Below, one piece after another: positions 1 to 5,942 of a stretch of 15,414 nucleotides of DNA. The stretch spans positions 1 through 15,414 of the forward strand of contig VBEI01000127.1 of assembly GCA_005882715.1 (NCBI GenBank), given 5' to 3'. The DNA is from Chloroflexota bacterium (lineage in GTDB: Bacteria > Chloroflexota > Dehalococcoidia > SM23-28-2 > RBG-16-64-32). The notes below the pieces were generated by a model. The model was not told the DNA's origin. It worked only from the letters and a program-made list of their open reading frames with translations, and searched no databases. The stretch's first letter is position 1, and each line of letters begins with the position of its first letter. The position numbers and the translations under genes were made by a program.

Positions 1-26
1 GGCGGCGCCTGTTTGGACTCGACCAT
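1..26 (-). CDS. 5' end of a TPP-riboswitch-controlled gene (partial, runs off the left edge)
   Basis: An ATG at 26-24 on the minus strand opens a frame reading MVESKQAPP to the window edge. A GGAGG lies 8 nt upstream of this ATG, inside the 3' end of the TPP aptamer, which supports the start. Only nine residues are visible, so the product cannot be identified. From its position behind a TPP riboswitch it is probably a thiamine biosynthesis, salvage or transport gene. That is inference from context only. Confidence 0.45.
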
Positions 27-30
27 TCTC

Positions 31-111
31 AATCCCTCCGCTGGTATTACCCAGATCAGGTTCCGCGGTCGCCCCGACTGGTCGGGGCCTCTCAGCCCGG
101 CCTCCCCAATT
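31..111 (-). promoter_or_regulatory. TPP riboswitch (THI element)
   Basis: Read on the minus strand, this stretch has the conserved TPP aptamer parts in order: GGGGAG near the 5' end, the CTGAGA box at 95-90, a variable P3 hairpin (CCCCGA/TCGGGG, 71-87), then ACCTGATCTGG, GTAATACCAGC and GGAGGGA (about 62-33). Weak pairing of AATT (111-108) with GATT (34-31) closes P1. The aptamer senses thiamine pyrophosphate. The Shine-Dalgarno sequence of the downstream gene is the GGAGG of the aptamer's 3' strand, so ligand binding would hide the ribosome binding site directly. This implies translational control without a separate terminator. Confidence 0.95.
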
Positions 112-152
112 CCCTAAGGGGTACCCGAGCTCCCGCTATCCAGTTCGGCTTG

Positions 153-181
153 AGACTAGCACTGATGGCAGAAGCCGTCAA
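153..181 (-). promoter_or_regulatory. Sigma-70-type promoter of the TPP riboswitch transcript
   Basis: On the minus strand a -35 TTGACG (181-176) is followed after 17 nt by a -10 TAGTCT (158-153). Transcription would start near 146, about 35 nt before the aptamer. Spacing is ideal and the -35 is near consensus; the -10 keeps the T, A and final T. Confidence 0.65.
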
Positions 182-241
182 ACAGCGGCCGCTAGATCTC
201 GTACTTTGTGATCTCGCTACGGCGCCTGTCGGAATCGGGGG

Positions 242-1180
242 TCAATAGCACTGCTCGGTCCAATGTATTCCGCCGTCAGTGTCGATAAACATGTATACAC
301 TGCCAACGTCGCCCCACATGAGGTAATCGGGGTCACTGGCGTATCCCCTTCGTTCGACGGGCGCTTGGACATTCAACCACGGATACGGCGAATCGGCCTC
401 TGGTTGTATTGACCCGAGGGCGCAGAGGAAGCGCCCGGGCAGTTCTTCCGGGGACTGAATCCATCTGGGCACCCCGCCGATTTTGGTTCCCTCGAGCACC
501 GCCACCTGCTCCTCCCGATCAAACTTCTCTTCGTCATCGATATCGAGGAGAAAGTATGTCTGGCTATCGGGCGCATCGTAGGTCCGATGAATGGCCCCGA
601 AACAAGGCTCGATCCGCCATCGAGTCGGCGGGATCTGCTCTTCGGAAATTAGATCCGCCATGCCGAGGGGTAACCACTCAAATAGTAGGCCTGATTCATC
701 GTGGTTCCAGACTGCCTGTTGATCACCAAAGATGACCACGACATCGCCAGGGAGGTTGGCTGCAATGTCGTGTGAGTCTGCGAAGCAGAACTGGCCTACG
801 AACGTCAGTGGCTCATCGATGATGTTATGGGGCCACGGCCGGCTCGATGGCCAATAGGGGAGCCCCCCAATCTTAGTGGTTGCTCGGTTCTGCGGCTCTC
901 CACGTGCAAAGACGAACAAGTCGGTCGGTATTCTTGTTATTGACTGTGGAATCTGCGCCTCATCTCGTAGCTGCTCAACAACGGCAATGTGGATTGGCCC
1001 GGTGATCCCCTCGCCGCCGGGACCGACTAGCAGGATCGCTTCCCGCACCTCCTCGGCAGTTTGGTACCTATTCGGGTCACGCGCCTGCCACTCTCTAACC
1101 ATTTGCTCAGCTCGTTCACGGAGGCTGGCGAGTGGAAACATTCGCTTCCAGCGGGCGATGTCGAGACGTTCGTGAATCAT
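242..1180 (-). CDS. DUF1963 (YwqG-like) domain protein
   Basis: This 312-residue protein belongs to the DUF1963/YwqG-like family, whose biochemical role is unknown. Typical signatures are TKIGGLPYWP near the start of the domain, a second TKIGGVPRW in the C-terminal half, FVGQF, and the closing GDVGSVYMFID. The first 90 or so residues are a charged region ahead of the domain. I chose the ATG at 1180 because GAGG lies 5 nt upstream and because any longer reading runs into the VOC gene. It starts 22 nt after that gene's stop and is last in the cupin-VOC-DUF1963 run, so it is probably co-transcribed. No signal peptide or membrane segment is evident. Family assignment is fairly secure; function is not known. 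Confidence 0.8.
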   Translation of the reverse strand: MIHERLDIARWKRMFPLASLRERAEQMVREWQARDPNRYQTAEEVREAILLVGPGGEGITGPIHIAVVEQLRDEAQIPQSITRIPTDLFVFARGEPQNRATTKIGGLPYWPSSRPWPHNIIDEPLTFVGQFCFADSHDIAANLPGDVVVIFGDQQAVWNHDESGLLFEWLPLGMADLISEEQIPPTRWRIEPCFGAIHRTYDAPDSQTYFLLDIDDEEKFDREEQVAVLEGTKIGGVPRWIQSPEELPGRFLCALGSIQPEADSPYPWLNVQAPVERRGYASDPDYLMWGDVGSVYMFIDTDGGIHWTEQCY

Positions 1181-1202
1181 TCTAACCTCAAGGTCGCTCC
1201 CA

Positions 1203-1583
1203 TCACACCTCATACGTCGTGATTTCGATGCGGTGGCCATCCGGGTCGGCAACGTAAATCGAGCGCGCGATGCCATGATCCGCCGATCGGTACTCCATGC
1301 CGAGGTCACGGAATTGGTGCTGAGCCGCCTCGAAATTTTCCCGGTCCGCGCGGAACGCGATGTGACGCAAAGGGGGCGTCTCACGCGGCCCATCAGCTCC
1401 CTTCTCGGAGCGGTCCGAGACAAATAGCGCGACGCACGTCTCATCCACGCACATCATCGTTGGCACATCGCCCCAGGCGTCCTGAAAGCGCCGCTCGAGA
1501 CCGAGGACGTCGCGATACCAGGCAATCGATCGCTGCAGATCGCTGACCGTGATCGCTACATGGTCGATGTGGTGAAGTTTCAT
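1203..1583 (-). CDS. VOC-superfamily (glyoxalase/dioxygenase fold) protein
   Basis: This is a 126-residue single-domain member of the vicinal oxygen chelate superfamily, which includes glyoxalase I, fosfomycin resistance proteins and extradiol dioxygenases. The N-terminal half starts HHIDHVAITVSDLQRSIAWY and contains YRDVLGLE; the C-terminal half ends DPDGHRIEI. Likely metal ligands are His8, His74 and Glu120, all at the expected places. The substrate cannot be read from sequence. The ATG at 1583 is preferred to an in-frame TTG at 1592, because the GGAGG at the end of the cupin gene lies 10 nt before the ATG but only 1 nt before the TTG. The gene begins 5 nt after the cupin stop, implying translational coupling. 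Confidence 0.85.
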   Translation of the reverse strand: MKLHHIDHVAITVSDLQRSIAWYRDVLGLERRFQDAWGDVPTMMCVDETCVALFVSDRSEKGADGPRETPPLRHIAFRADRENFEAAQHQFRDLGMEYRSADHGIARSIYVADPDGHRIEITTYEV

Positions 1584-1588
1584 TCTCT

Positions 1589-1975
1589 TCAAGCCTCCCC
1601 CACCGCGACTGTGACGAGCAGCACGCTCGCTTCGTCAGCCCTGATATCGTGGGCGATCCCGGCATCGGCGACCAGCAGGTCACCGGCTGTAAGACGTTGT
1701 TCGCGCCCGCCAACGGAGAGCAGAATACGTCCCAGAAGGCATTGGATCGTGAACGGCCCATCCTCAGCGTGGTCCTCTAGTAGACCACCCTCGTCCAGCG
1801 CAACTACATTTACTCGAAACGGACCCGTCTTCAGGAGGCGGCTGGCCGTGCGCTTGCTCTTGTTCCCACGGACGCGCTGGAGCAACCCTGTCATCTCGGC
1901 GAGCACAGCGAACTGGTGTACCTGTCCTTCCACCGGACGGAGTTTCGTTCGGGTCGTCTTCTTCTTTTCGGCCAT
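1589..1975 (-). CDS. Small cupin-domain protein
   Basis: This 128-residue protein has a basic, Lys/Arg-rich N-terminus (residues 1-13) followed by one cupin beta-barrel. Visible parts are LDEGGLLEDHAEDGPFTIQ, then LLGRILLSVGG and LTAGDLLVADAGIAHDI. The second motif (GDLLVADAGIAH) keeps its His, but the first keeps only one His instead of the usual HxH, so metal binding may be altered. The ligand is unknown. It is the first gene of the three-gene run with the VOC and DUF1963 proteins. A GGAGG upstream sits in a small GGAGG-GAA-CCTCC dyad directly before the start codon. The 143 bases upstream of the gene show no convincing promoter. Confidence 0.75.
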   Translation of the reverse strand: MAEKKKTTRTKLRPVEGQVHQFAVLAEMTGLLQRVRGNKSKRTASRLLKTGPFRVNVVALDEGGLLEDHAEDGPFTIQCLLGRILLSVGGREQRLTAGDLLVADAGIAHDIRADEASVLLVTVAVGEA

Positions 1976-2118
1976 GCGGAGGTTCCCTCCTCTAGTCGCG
2001 TGGACATCCCAAGAGTGGTCTAGTGGCCTGTGTACCTGCCCATTGGCTGCTCACGCCACACCGGTGTCGCTCTTTGACCATTGGCGCCAAGCTTGCGCGG
2101 CATACAGTTATTCGCTCC

Positions 2119-2688
2119 TCAACCGATGACTAGCCGCATCACCGGTCTCGCCTCGGTCCCTCCCACCCGCACAAACCCCGCCCGCTCGAACACCGAAGCG
2201 ACTCCCTCGAATCCCTGGTAGCTCTTGAGCTCGGCCGGCGGCTTGATCGGGTAGGCCTCGACCACGCGCGCTCCGCGCTCGCGTGTGAAGGCGAGAGCCC
2301 CCTCCAGCAGCCGGCTCATCAACCCCTGCTGCCGATGCTTCTTGTCGATTACGAAGCAGACGATCGACCAGAGGGCATCAGGCCGGTCGAGCGCCTTCAG
2401 CTTCCGCGAATACTCAAAATGATCGAGCCTTTCGCGCCGGTCGACAGATACCCAGCCCACCGGCTCGCCGTCCATGTAAGCCAGCAGCCCCGGCGGCTCA
2501 TCCGACTGGACGATCGCTCGCATCGCCGCCTTGCGCCCCGCTGACCGGCTCGCACCCCAGCCTTTCGAGCGCAGGCGCGGCCACATGCACCAGCAGCCGG
2601 CGTACGCACCTCCGGGCCCGAATAGCTTCTCGAAGTCGCCCCAGCGGTCAGGAGCCAGCGGATATATATTTACTTCGTTCATGACCAC
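2119..2688 (-). CDS. GNAT-family N-acetyltransferase
   Basis: This protein of about 189 residues should transfer an acetyl group from acetyl-CoA to an unknown amine. The acetyl-CoA-binding motif A is visible as a beta strand WSIVCFVID followed by RQQGLMSRLLEGAL (R/Q-x-x-G-x-x type). A C-terminal FERAGFVRVG fits the last GNAT strand. An unusual N-terminal GGAYAGCWCMWPR segment is typical of one GNAT subgroup. A GTG at 2688 is favoured as start because GGAG lies 6 nt upstream; the ATG at 2682 would be 12 nt from it. The gene lies 49 nt downstream of the SDR gene on the same strand, so the two may be co-transcribed. Confidence 0.85.
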   Translation of the reverse strand: MVMNEVNIYPLAPDRWGDFEKLFGPGGAYAGCWCMWPRLRSKGWGASRSAGRKAAMRAIVQSDEPPGLLAYMDGEPVGWVSVDRRERLDHFEYSRKLKALDRPDALWSIVCFVIDKKHRQQGLMSRLLEGALAFTRERGARVVEAYPIKPPAELKSYQGFEGVASVFERAGFVRVGGTEARPVMRLVIG

Positions 2689-2737
2689 GCGTTTCTCCGT
2701 GTTCCTATTCCCAGTACCTGTTGCTCTTTTCTCGCTC

Positions 2738-3499
2738 TTACCGCGCCGTGTAGCCCCCGTCTACGACCAGGTACGAGCCAGTCATAAACGAAGAATCATC
2801 GCTGGCCAGGAACAGCGCCGCCTTTGCGATCTCCTCTGGGCGGCCCAGCCGGCCCATCGGCGTGTTCTGCACGGCCCAGTCAAGCATCGGCTGCGCCTCC
2901 TTCACGGGCGCGATCAGCGGCGTGTCGATCCAGCCGGGGCAGATCGCGTTCACCCGCACGTTGTGTGGCGCCCCGTCCAGCCCGAACTGCTTCGTGAGCC
3001 CGAGCACGCCGTGCTTCGCCGCGATGTAGGCGTACCCGAAGCCGCCAGGAGAGCCCGGCACGAACGCCCCGATAAGCCCTGCCATCGAGGCAGTGTTCAC
3101 GATCGCGCCTCCGCCCTGCTTCTGCATCTGCTCGAGACCGTGGAGGCAGCCGTAGAAGACTCCGGTCGCGTTTACGGCGATTACCTGGTCCCAGCTGTAC
3201 TGCGGCCCGCCAATCCCCGCGTTGTTCACGAGAATATCCATCCGCCCCCAAGCGTCCACCATCGCCGCGATTGCCGCTCGCACATCTTCCTCGTTGCTCG
3301 TGTCCGCCCGCAGCGGTCGTGCTTCGCCACCGGAGTCCTCGATCTGCGCAGAGACGGCGCTCGCCGCCTCCTCGTTGATGTCCGCGGCCATGACCATCGC
3401 GCCCTCTCGTCCGAAAAGCACACTGATCGCCTTCCCAATACCCGACCCTGCGCCCGTAACCAGCGCGCTCTTGCCCGCCAACCTGCCTTCGGCTGCCAT
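2738..3499 (-). CDS. Classical SDR-family NAD(P)-dependent oxidoreductase
   Basis: This 253-residue protein is a complete classical short-chain dehydrogenase/reductase. The Rossmann cofactor motif TGAGSGIG spans residues 15-22, Asp40 at the end of the second strand suggests NAD rather than NADP, and NNAG spans 92-95. The catalytic set is Asn110, Ser138, Tyr158 and Lys162 (YIAAK). The C-terminus PGWIDTP and SYLVVDGGYTAR is typical. The stretch between NNAG and Asn110 is shorter than usual. The substrate, an alcohol or ketone, cannot be predicted. The ATG at 3499 follows AAGGAGG by 5 nt. Upstream lie a TATTAT -10 box and the heptamer repeat array. Confidence 0.93.
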   Translation of the reverse strand: MAAEGRLAGKSALVTGAGSGIGKAISVLFGREGAMVMAADINEEAASAVSAQIEDSGGEARPLRADTSNEEDVRAAIAAMVDAWGRMDILVNNAGIGGPQYSWDQVIAVNATGVFYGCLHGLEQMQKQGGGAIVNTASMAGLIGAFVPGSPGGFGYAYIAAKHGVLGLTKQFGLDGAPHNVRVNAICPGWIDTPLIAPVKEAQPMLDWAVQNTPMGRLGRPEEIAKAALFLASDDSSFMTGSYLVVDGGYTAR

Positions 3500-3519
3500 G
3501 TGTCCTCCTTCGCGCCGCC

Positions 3520-3525
3520 ATAATA
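3520..3525 (-). promoter_or_regulatory. Probable -10 box of the SDR gene
   Basis: TATTAT on the minus strand, five of six matches to the -10 consensus, lies 20 nt upstream of the SDR start. No good -35 is seen; the expected place falls at the edge of the heptamer array, where an activator could substitute. Confidence 0.4.
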
Positions 3526-3540
3526 GCGCAACCTATGACA

Positions 3541-3603
3541 TCTGATCTCTTACCTCTGACCTCTTACCTCTGACCTCTTACCTCTGACCTCGTACTTCGA
3601 ACC
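3541..3603. repeat. Heptanucleotide tandem repeat array
   Basis: Nine heptamers in perfect 7-nt phase, alternating TCTGACC and TCTTACC for the first seven units and degenerating at the right end (TCGTACT, TCGAACC). On the other strand the unit reads AGAGGTC/AGAGGTA. It lies between the divergent SDR and TIM-barrel genes, directly upstream of the SDR -10 box. It could be an expanded microsatellite-like repeat or an array of protein-binding sites. Confidence 0.9.
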
Positions 3604-3644
3604 TCGCGTCCCAACCGCCCCTACCACACGCCATCTGCGCCTGA

Positions 3645-3650
3645 GATAAT
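3645..3650 (+). promoter_or_regulatory. -10 box placed for a leaderless transcript
   Basis: GATAAT ends 6 nt before the GTG at 3657, so transcription would begin at or next to the start codon. No Shine-Dalgarno sequence lies between them and no clear -35 is visible. Confidence 0.5.
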
Positions 3651-3656
3651 GACCCC

Positions 3657-4415
3657 GTGAGCAAGCTCTCCGACGCCATCCGCCGCGCGGGCCGCACAGC
3701 CCCGGCGCCTCTCGGCTTCGCCGCGCGGGCCGCCGCGGCCGCAGCTTCGCCGACCGTCTTGTGCATCGTTCGCCTCAACGCAAACGAGGCGAACAAAGCG
3801 GAAGAGGCAGCCAAGAAGGGCGCCGACGCGGTGATTATCGACGGCGGGGATGCAGGCAAAGTCAAGGACTTCGTGAGGAAGGCGCCCGGCCTCATCCTTG
3901 GCGTCCGGCCGCACAAGTCCGACAGAGAACAGATAACGTCCCTTCGCGAGGCGGGCGCCGATTTCGTCGTCCTGGACGTCGATTCCGCGATGGCGGACGC
4001 CCTGCTCGAGGAGAACATCGGCTTTATTCTCCTTGTGCGCTCGGACGCTGACGACACTCGGCTCCGCTTGCTCAGCGACCTCAATCTCGACGCCCTCGTC
4101 CCACCTGCCCCCGACGGAGCCCTCACGGTCGAGCGGCTTCTGGAACTCCGCCGCTTTTCCGCGCTTGGCCGAACGCCGCTCCTGGTCGAGGTCTCCGGCG
4201 ACGCCGGCGTCTCGAGCGTTCAAGCGCTGCGAGAGTCCGGCGTCGCGGGCGTTATCATCGAAGGCTCCTCTCTCGGCAAGCTCGAGAAGCTGCGTGCCGC
4301 CATCGGCGCCATGCCCCCGCGCGGTCGCATGCGCGAGGAGCGCCGAGAGGCGATGATCCCCGCGCCTTCGATGGCGGGACATGATCACGACGATGACGAC
4401 TTCGACGACGACTAA
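3657..4415 (+). CDS. Orphan TIM-barrel-like protein with acidic tail
   Basis: I do not recognise a named family for this 252-residue protein. After an Ala-rich N-terminus, eight short hydrophobic strands recur at roughly even spacing: VLCIVRL, DAVIID, LILGVRP, FVVLDV, FILLVR, DALVPP, PLLVEVS and VAGVIIEG. They alternate with charged helices, the pattern of a complete (beta/alpha)8 barrel. The last strand followed by GSSLGKLEKLR resembles a phosphate-binding end, but this is inference. The C-terminus is HDHDDDDFDDD, a strongly acidic tail that might bind metal. The GTG at 3657 has no ribosome binding site and follows a -10 box by 6 nt, suggesting leaderless translation. It is probably a single-gene unit, since merR behind it has its own promoter. 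Confidence 0.8.
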   Translation: MSKLSDAIRRAGRTAPAPLGFAARAAAAAASPTVLCIVRLNANEANKAEEAAKKGADAVIIDGGDAGKVKDFVRKAPGLILGVRPHKSDREQITSLREAGADFVVLDVDSAMADALLEENIGFILLVRSDADDTRLRLLSDLNLDALVPPAPDGALTVERLLELRRFSALGRTPLLVEVSGDAGVSSVQALRESGVAGVIIEGSSLGKLEKLRAAIGAMPPRGRMREERREAMIPAPSMAGHDHDDDDFDDD

Positions 4416-4439
4416 CGCCGCCGGAGCGACAACCTAACC

Positions 4440-4469
4440 TTGACGTAGGCGTTAAACCGCCCCTATACT
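4440..4469 (+). promoter_or_regulatory. Promoter of the MerR-family gene
   Basis: TTGACG (4440-4445) and TATACT (4464-4469) are separated by 18 nt. An imperfect dyad, TAACCT at 4435-4440 and AGGcGTTA at 4447-4454, overlaps the -35. That could be an autoregulatory operator. Confidence 0.7.
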
Positions 4470-4521
4470 CCGATTCGAGCAATTAACTTCGGTTTGTAGC
4501 TCAGGCGAGGGGAAAATTACA

Positions 4522-5007
4522 GTGCCGGACGTGGATGAAGCATATCTCCAGATAGGCGAAGTCGCCGAGCGCACCGGCGTCACTCAACGCACCCTGCGCT
4601 TCTATGAAGAGAAGGGCCTTCTCCGTCCACCATCGCGCATGGTAGGCGGGTTCCGACTCTATTCCGAGCAGGATGTGAAGCGCGTGGAACATATCCGACG
4701 CCTGCAGGACCTGCTGGGTGTCGCGCTTGCCGAGATCAAGGAGATGGTCGAGGCCGAAGAGGTACTCCGCGAGCTGCGGGCTCAGTACCGCCCCGACTCC
4801 GCGATCGACGAAAAGCGCCGCCAGCTTGAGCGTGCGATAGACGTCGTCCAAGGGCAATACAGCATCGTGAAACAGAAGACCGAACAAATGGAGGAGATGA
4901 AGGCGCAGCTGAAAGAGCGGCTGAAGACCTTCGACCGCTGGATGAAGGAGCTGAACGAACTCGAGACCAAGGAAGCCGTGGCGCCCGGCTTGCGCCCGCC
5001 TAAGTAA
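4522..5007 (+). CDS. MerR-family transcriptional regulator
   Basis: This 161-residue regulator has an N-terminal winged helix-turn-helix of MerR type: YLQIGEVAERTGVTQRTLRFY (residues 9-29), then EEKGLLRPPSR and the wing GGFRLYSEQD. Residues about 60-145 are highly charged helices, including the coiled-coil dimer helix and an unusually Glu/Lys-rich C-terminal region. There is no cysteine at all, so it is not a mercury, copper or zinc sensor of the thiolate type, and no ligand-binding domain is obvious. MerR proteins typically remodel promoters as dimers. The GTG at 4522 follows GAGGGG by 9 nt. It is monocistronic, with its own promoter and a strong terminator. The target genes are unknown. Confidence 0.9.
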   Translation: MPDVDEAYLQIGEVAERTGVTQRTLRFYEEKGLLRPPSRMVGGFRLYSEQDVKRVEHIRRLQDLLGVALAEIKEMVEAEEVLRELRAQYRPDSAIDEKRRQLERAIDVVQGQYSIVKQKTEQMEEMKAQLKERLKTFDRWMKELNELETKEAVAPGLRPPK

Positions 5008-5018
5008 GGAGAATAAGG

Positions 5019-5044
5019 GCCCTCGCCATCCGCGAGGGCTTTTG
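5019..5044 (+). terminator. Rho-independent terminator after the MerR gene
   Basis: The 8-bp stem GCCCTCGC/GCGAGGGC encloses a 5-nt loop and is followed directly by TTTT. It lies 12 nt after the MerR stop codon. The minus-strand pilin gene ends on the other side, so the same stem may also serve it, although the T-run on that side is weak. Confidence 0.92.
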
Positions 5045-5098
5045 CTTTCGGCGAAAAGCACTTCCCTCGTAAAAACTTTCGAGCATTAAGCGCTAAAC

Positions 5099-5320
5099 CT
5101 AGAACGGGCCGCAGGAGCTCGCATTCCAGTCGACGCAGTTTCCAATACCGGTAAGCATGCTCTCCAGGGCCCCGGTTAGAAGAGCCACAGCGAACGCCAT
5201 GGCAGCCATGAGACCCAGGGCAATGAATCCTGCGAGCAACGAGTACTCGATTAGGTCTTGTCCACGCTCGCCGCGTATCAGCCCCGTAAGCCACGCCGAC
5301 CCGTATGCTACCAGCCGCAT
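5099..5320 (-). CDS. Flp/Fap-type (type IVb) pilin
   Basis: This 73-residue protein looks like a Flp prepilin. A short positively charged leader (MRLVAYGSAWLTGLIRGERG) precedes QDLIEYSLLAGFIAL, where the Glu-Tyr pair and the hydrophobic helix match the family. Prepilin peptidase would cut after the Gly just before QDLIEY. The mature part is one hydrophobic helix with a short tail holding two cysteines (CVDWNASSC), which could form a disulfide loop. I chose the ATG at 5320, since AAGGAG lies 8 nt upstream and the leader then has normal length; a longer reading to 5368 is less likely. No other Tad/Flp assembly gene is in the window. It converges with the MerR gene. Confidence 0.85.
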   Translation of the reverse strand: MRLVAYGSAWLTGLIRGERGQDLIEYSLLAGFIALGLMAAMAFAVALLTGALESMLTGIGNCVDWNASSCGPF

Positions 5321-5473
5321 CCTTTTTTCTCCTTGGCCAAATTGCCGCCCGATTGTTTGAGATTCCAAAATCCTGGGTTCGCTGAATCAATAATTTAGCG
5401 GAGACAAACGAAAGTCGCCGTAGGAAATCCCACAGAAAACCGTTGGAACGGACTTCTGGAATTCAGGCTACGG

Positions 5474-5932
5474 CTATGCGAGATCTTTCGCGATCTTTAA
5501 CGCTTCTCGCGAATGCAACTCCATATCGGTCTCGCTCTCGATTACGCCGCGGATGATCCCTTCCTTGTCGATGACGTACGTGACCCGCGCCGGCAGGGGC
5601 GGCGACTCTCGCCAGACCTGGTAATCCTTCGCCGTCTTGTATGAGGGCCAGTCTGATAGGAGCGGAAACTGGACTTCAAGTTCTTTCGCGAACGCACCCT
5701 GACTCGGGAACGGATCGACGCTCACGCCCAGGACCTGGGCGCCCGCTTCCTCGAAGTCGCCGCTGACGTCGCGGAAGCATTTCAGCTCCGTCGCTCACCC
5801 CGGTGTGAAGGCCAGAATGTAAAACGCCAACACCACCGTTTTTCTCCCCGTGAAGTCTGCCAGGCTTACCTTGTTCCGGTTAGCGTCGCGCAGCGCGAAC
5901 TCCGGCGCTGCATCGCCCACTTTGAGTGGCAT
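5474..5932 (-). CDS. Selenocysteine-containing peroxiredoxin (AhpC/TSA family), in-frame TGA at Sec46
   Basis: Reading through one TGA gives a complete 152-residue peroxiredoxin that reduces peroxides in the cytoplasm. The N-terminus MPLKVGDAAPEFAL and the end VTYVIDKEGIIRGV are typical. The active-site stretch reads AFTPGUATELKCFRD, where U46 (TGA, 5797-5795) aligns exactly with the peroxidatic Cys of AFTGVCTKEL-type enzymes. Thr43 and the active-site Arg116 are present; the usual Pro four residues before Thr43 is Ile39. Cys52 could resolve the oxidised selenium. A SECIS-like hairpin lies at the right distance downstream. The ATG at 5932 follows AAGGAGG by 5 nt and sits 10 nt after the membrane-protein stop, so both form an operon. 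The alternative is a nonsense-mutated pseudogene, but no other lesion is present. Ordinary gene calling would report only the fragment from the GTG at 5725. Confidence 0.88.
5745..5778 (-). promoter_or_regulatory. Candidate bacterial SECIS element
   Basis: On the minus strand a hairpin starts 17 nt after the TGA: GCUUCC/GGAAGC (6 bp), a G-A mismatch, CGA/UCG, a C-U mismatch, GUC/GAC, and the 6-nt loop AGCGGC. The loop begins 31 nt after the UGA and has a G among its first two bases, as expected for bacterial SECIS elements. Competing shorter hairpins exist, CGGAGC/GCUUCCG nearer the UGA and CCGC/GCGG, so the active fold is not certain. Confidence 0.65.
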
Positions 5933-5942
5933 CTGGACCTCC

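Noticed and set aside
185..199. Adjacent NotI and BglII sites that look like a cloning linker
   Set aside because: Flanks are continuous with natural sequence and a real promoter overlaps the area; chance in GC-rich DNA.
1181..1444. N-terminal extension of the DUF1963 protein
   Set aside because: Lies over the VOC gene in another frame; the ATG at 1180 has a proper ribosome binding site.
2531..3523. 330-codon open frame on the plus strand opposite the SDR gene
   Set aside because: Arg/His-rich shadow of a certain SDR gene with all catalytic residues.
3541..3603. CRISPR array
   Set aside because: Units are 7 nt with no spacers.
4492..4512. Sequence GTTTGTAGCTCAGGCGAGGGG resembling a tRNA D-arm
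   Set aside because: No matching acceptor, anticodon or T-arm follows; the MerR gene starts at 4522. It is the merR leader.
5726..5932. Peroxiredoxin as a pseudogene with a premature stop
   Set aside because: The only lesion is a TGA exactly at the catalytic Cys, with a SECIS-like hairpin at the right distance; selenocysteine explains it better.
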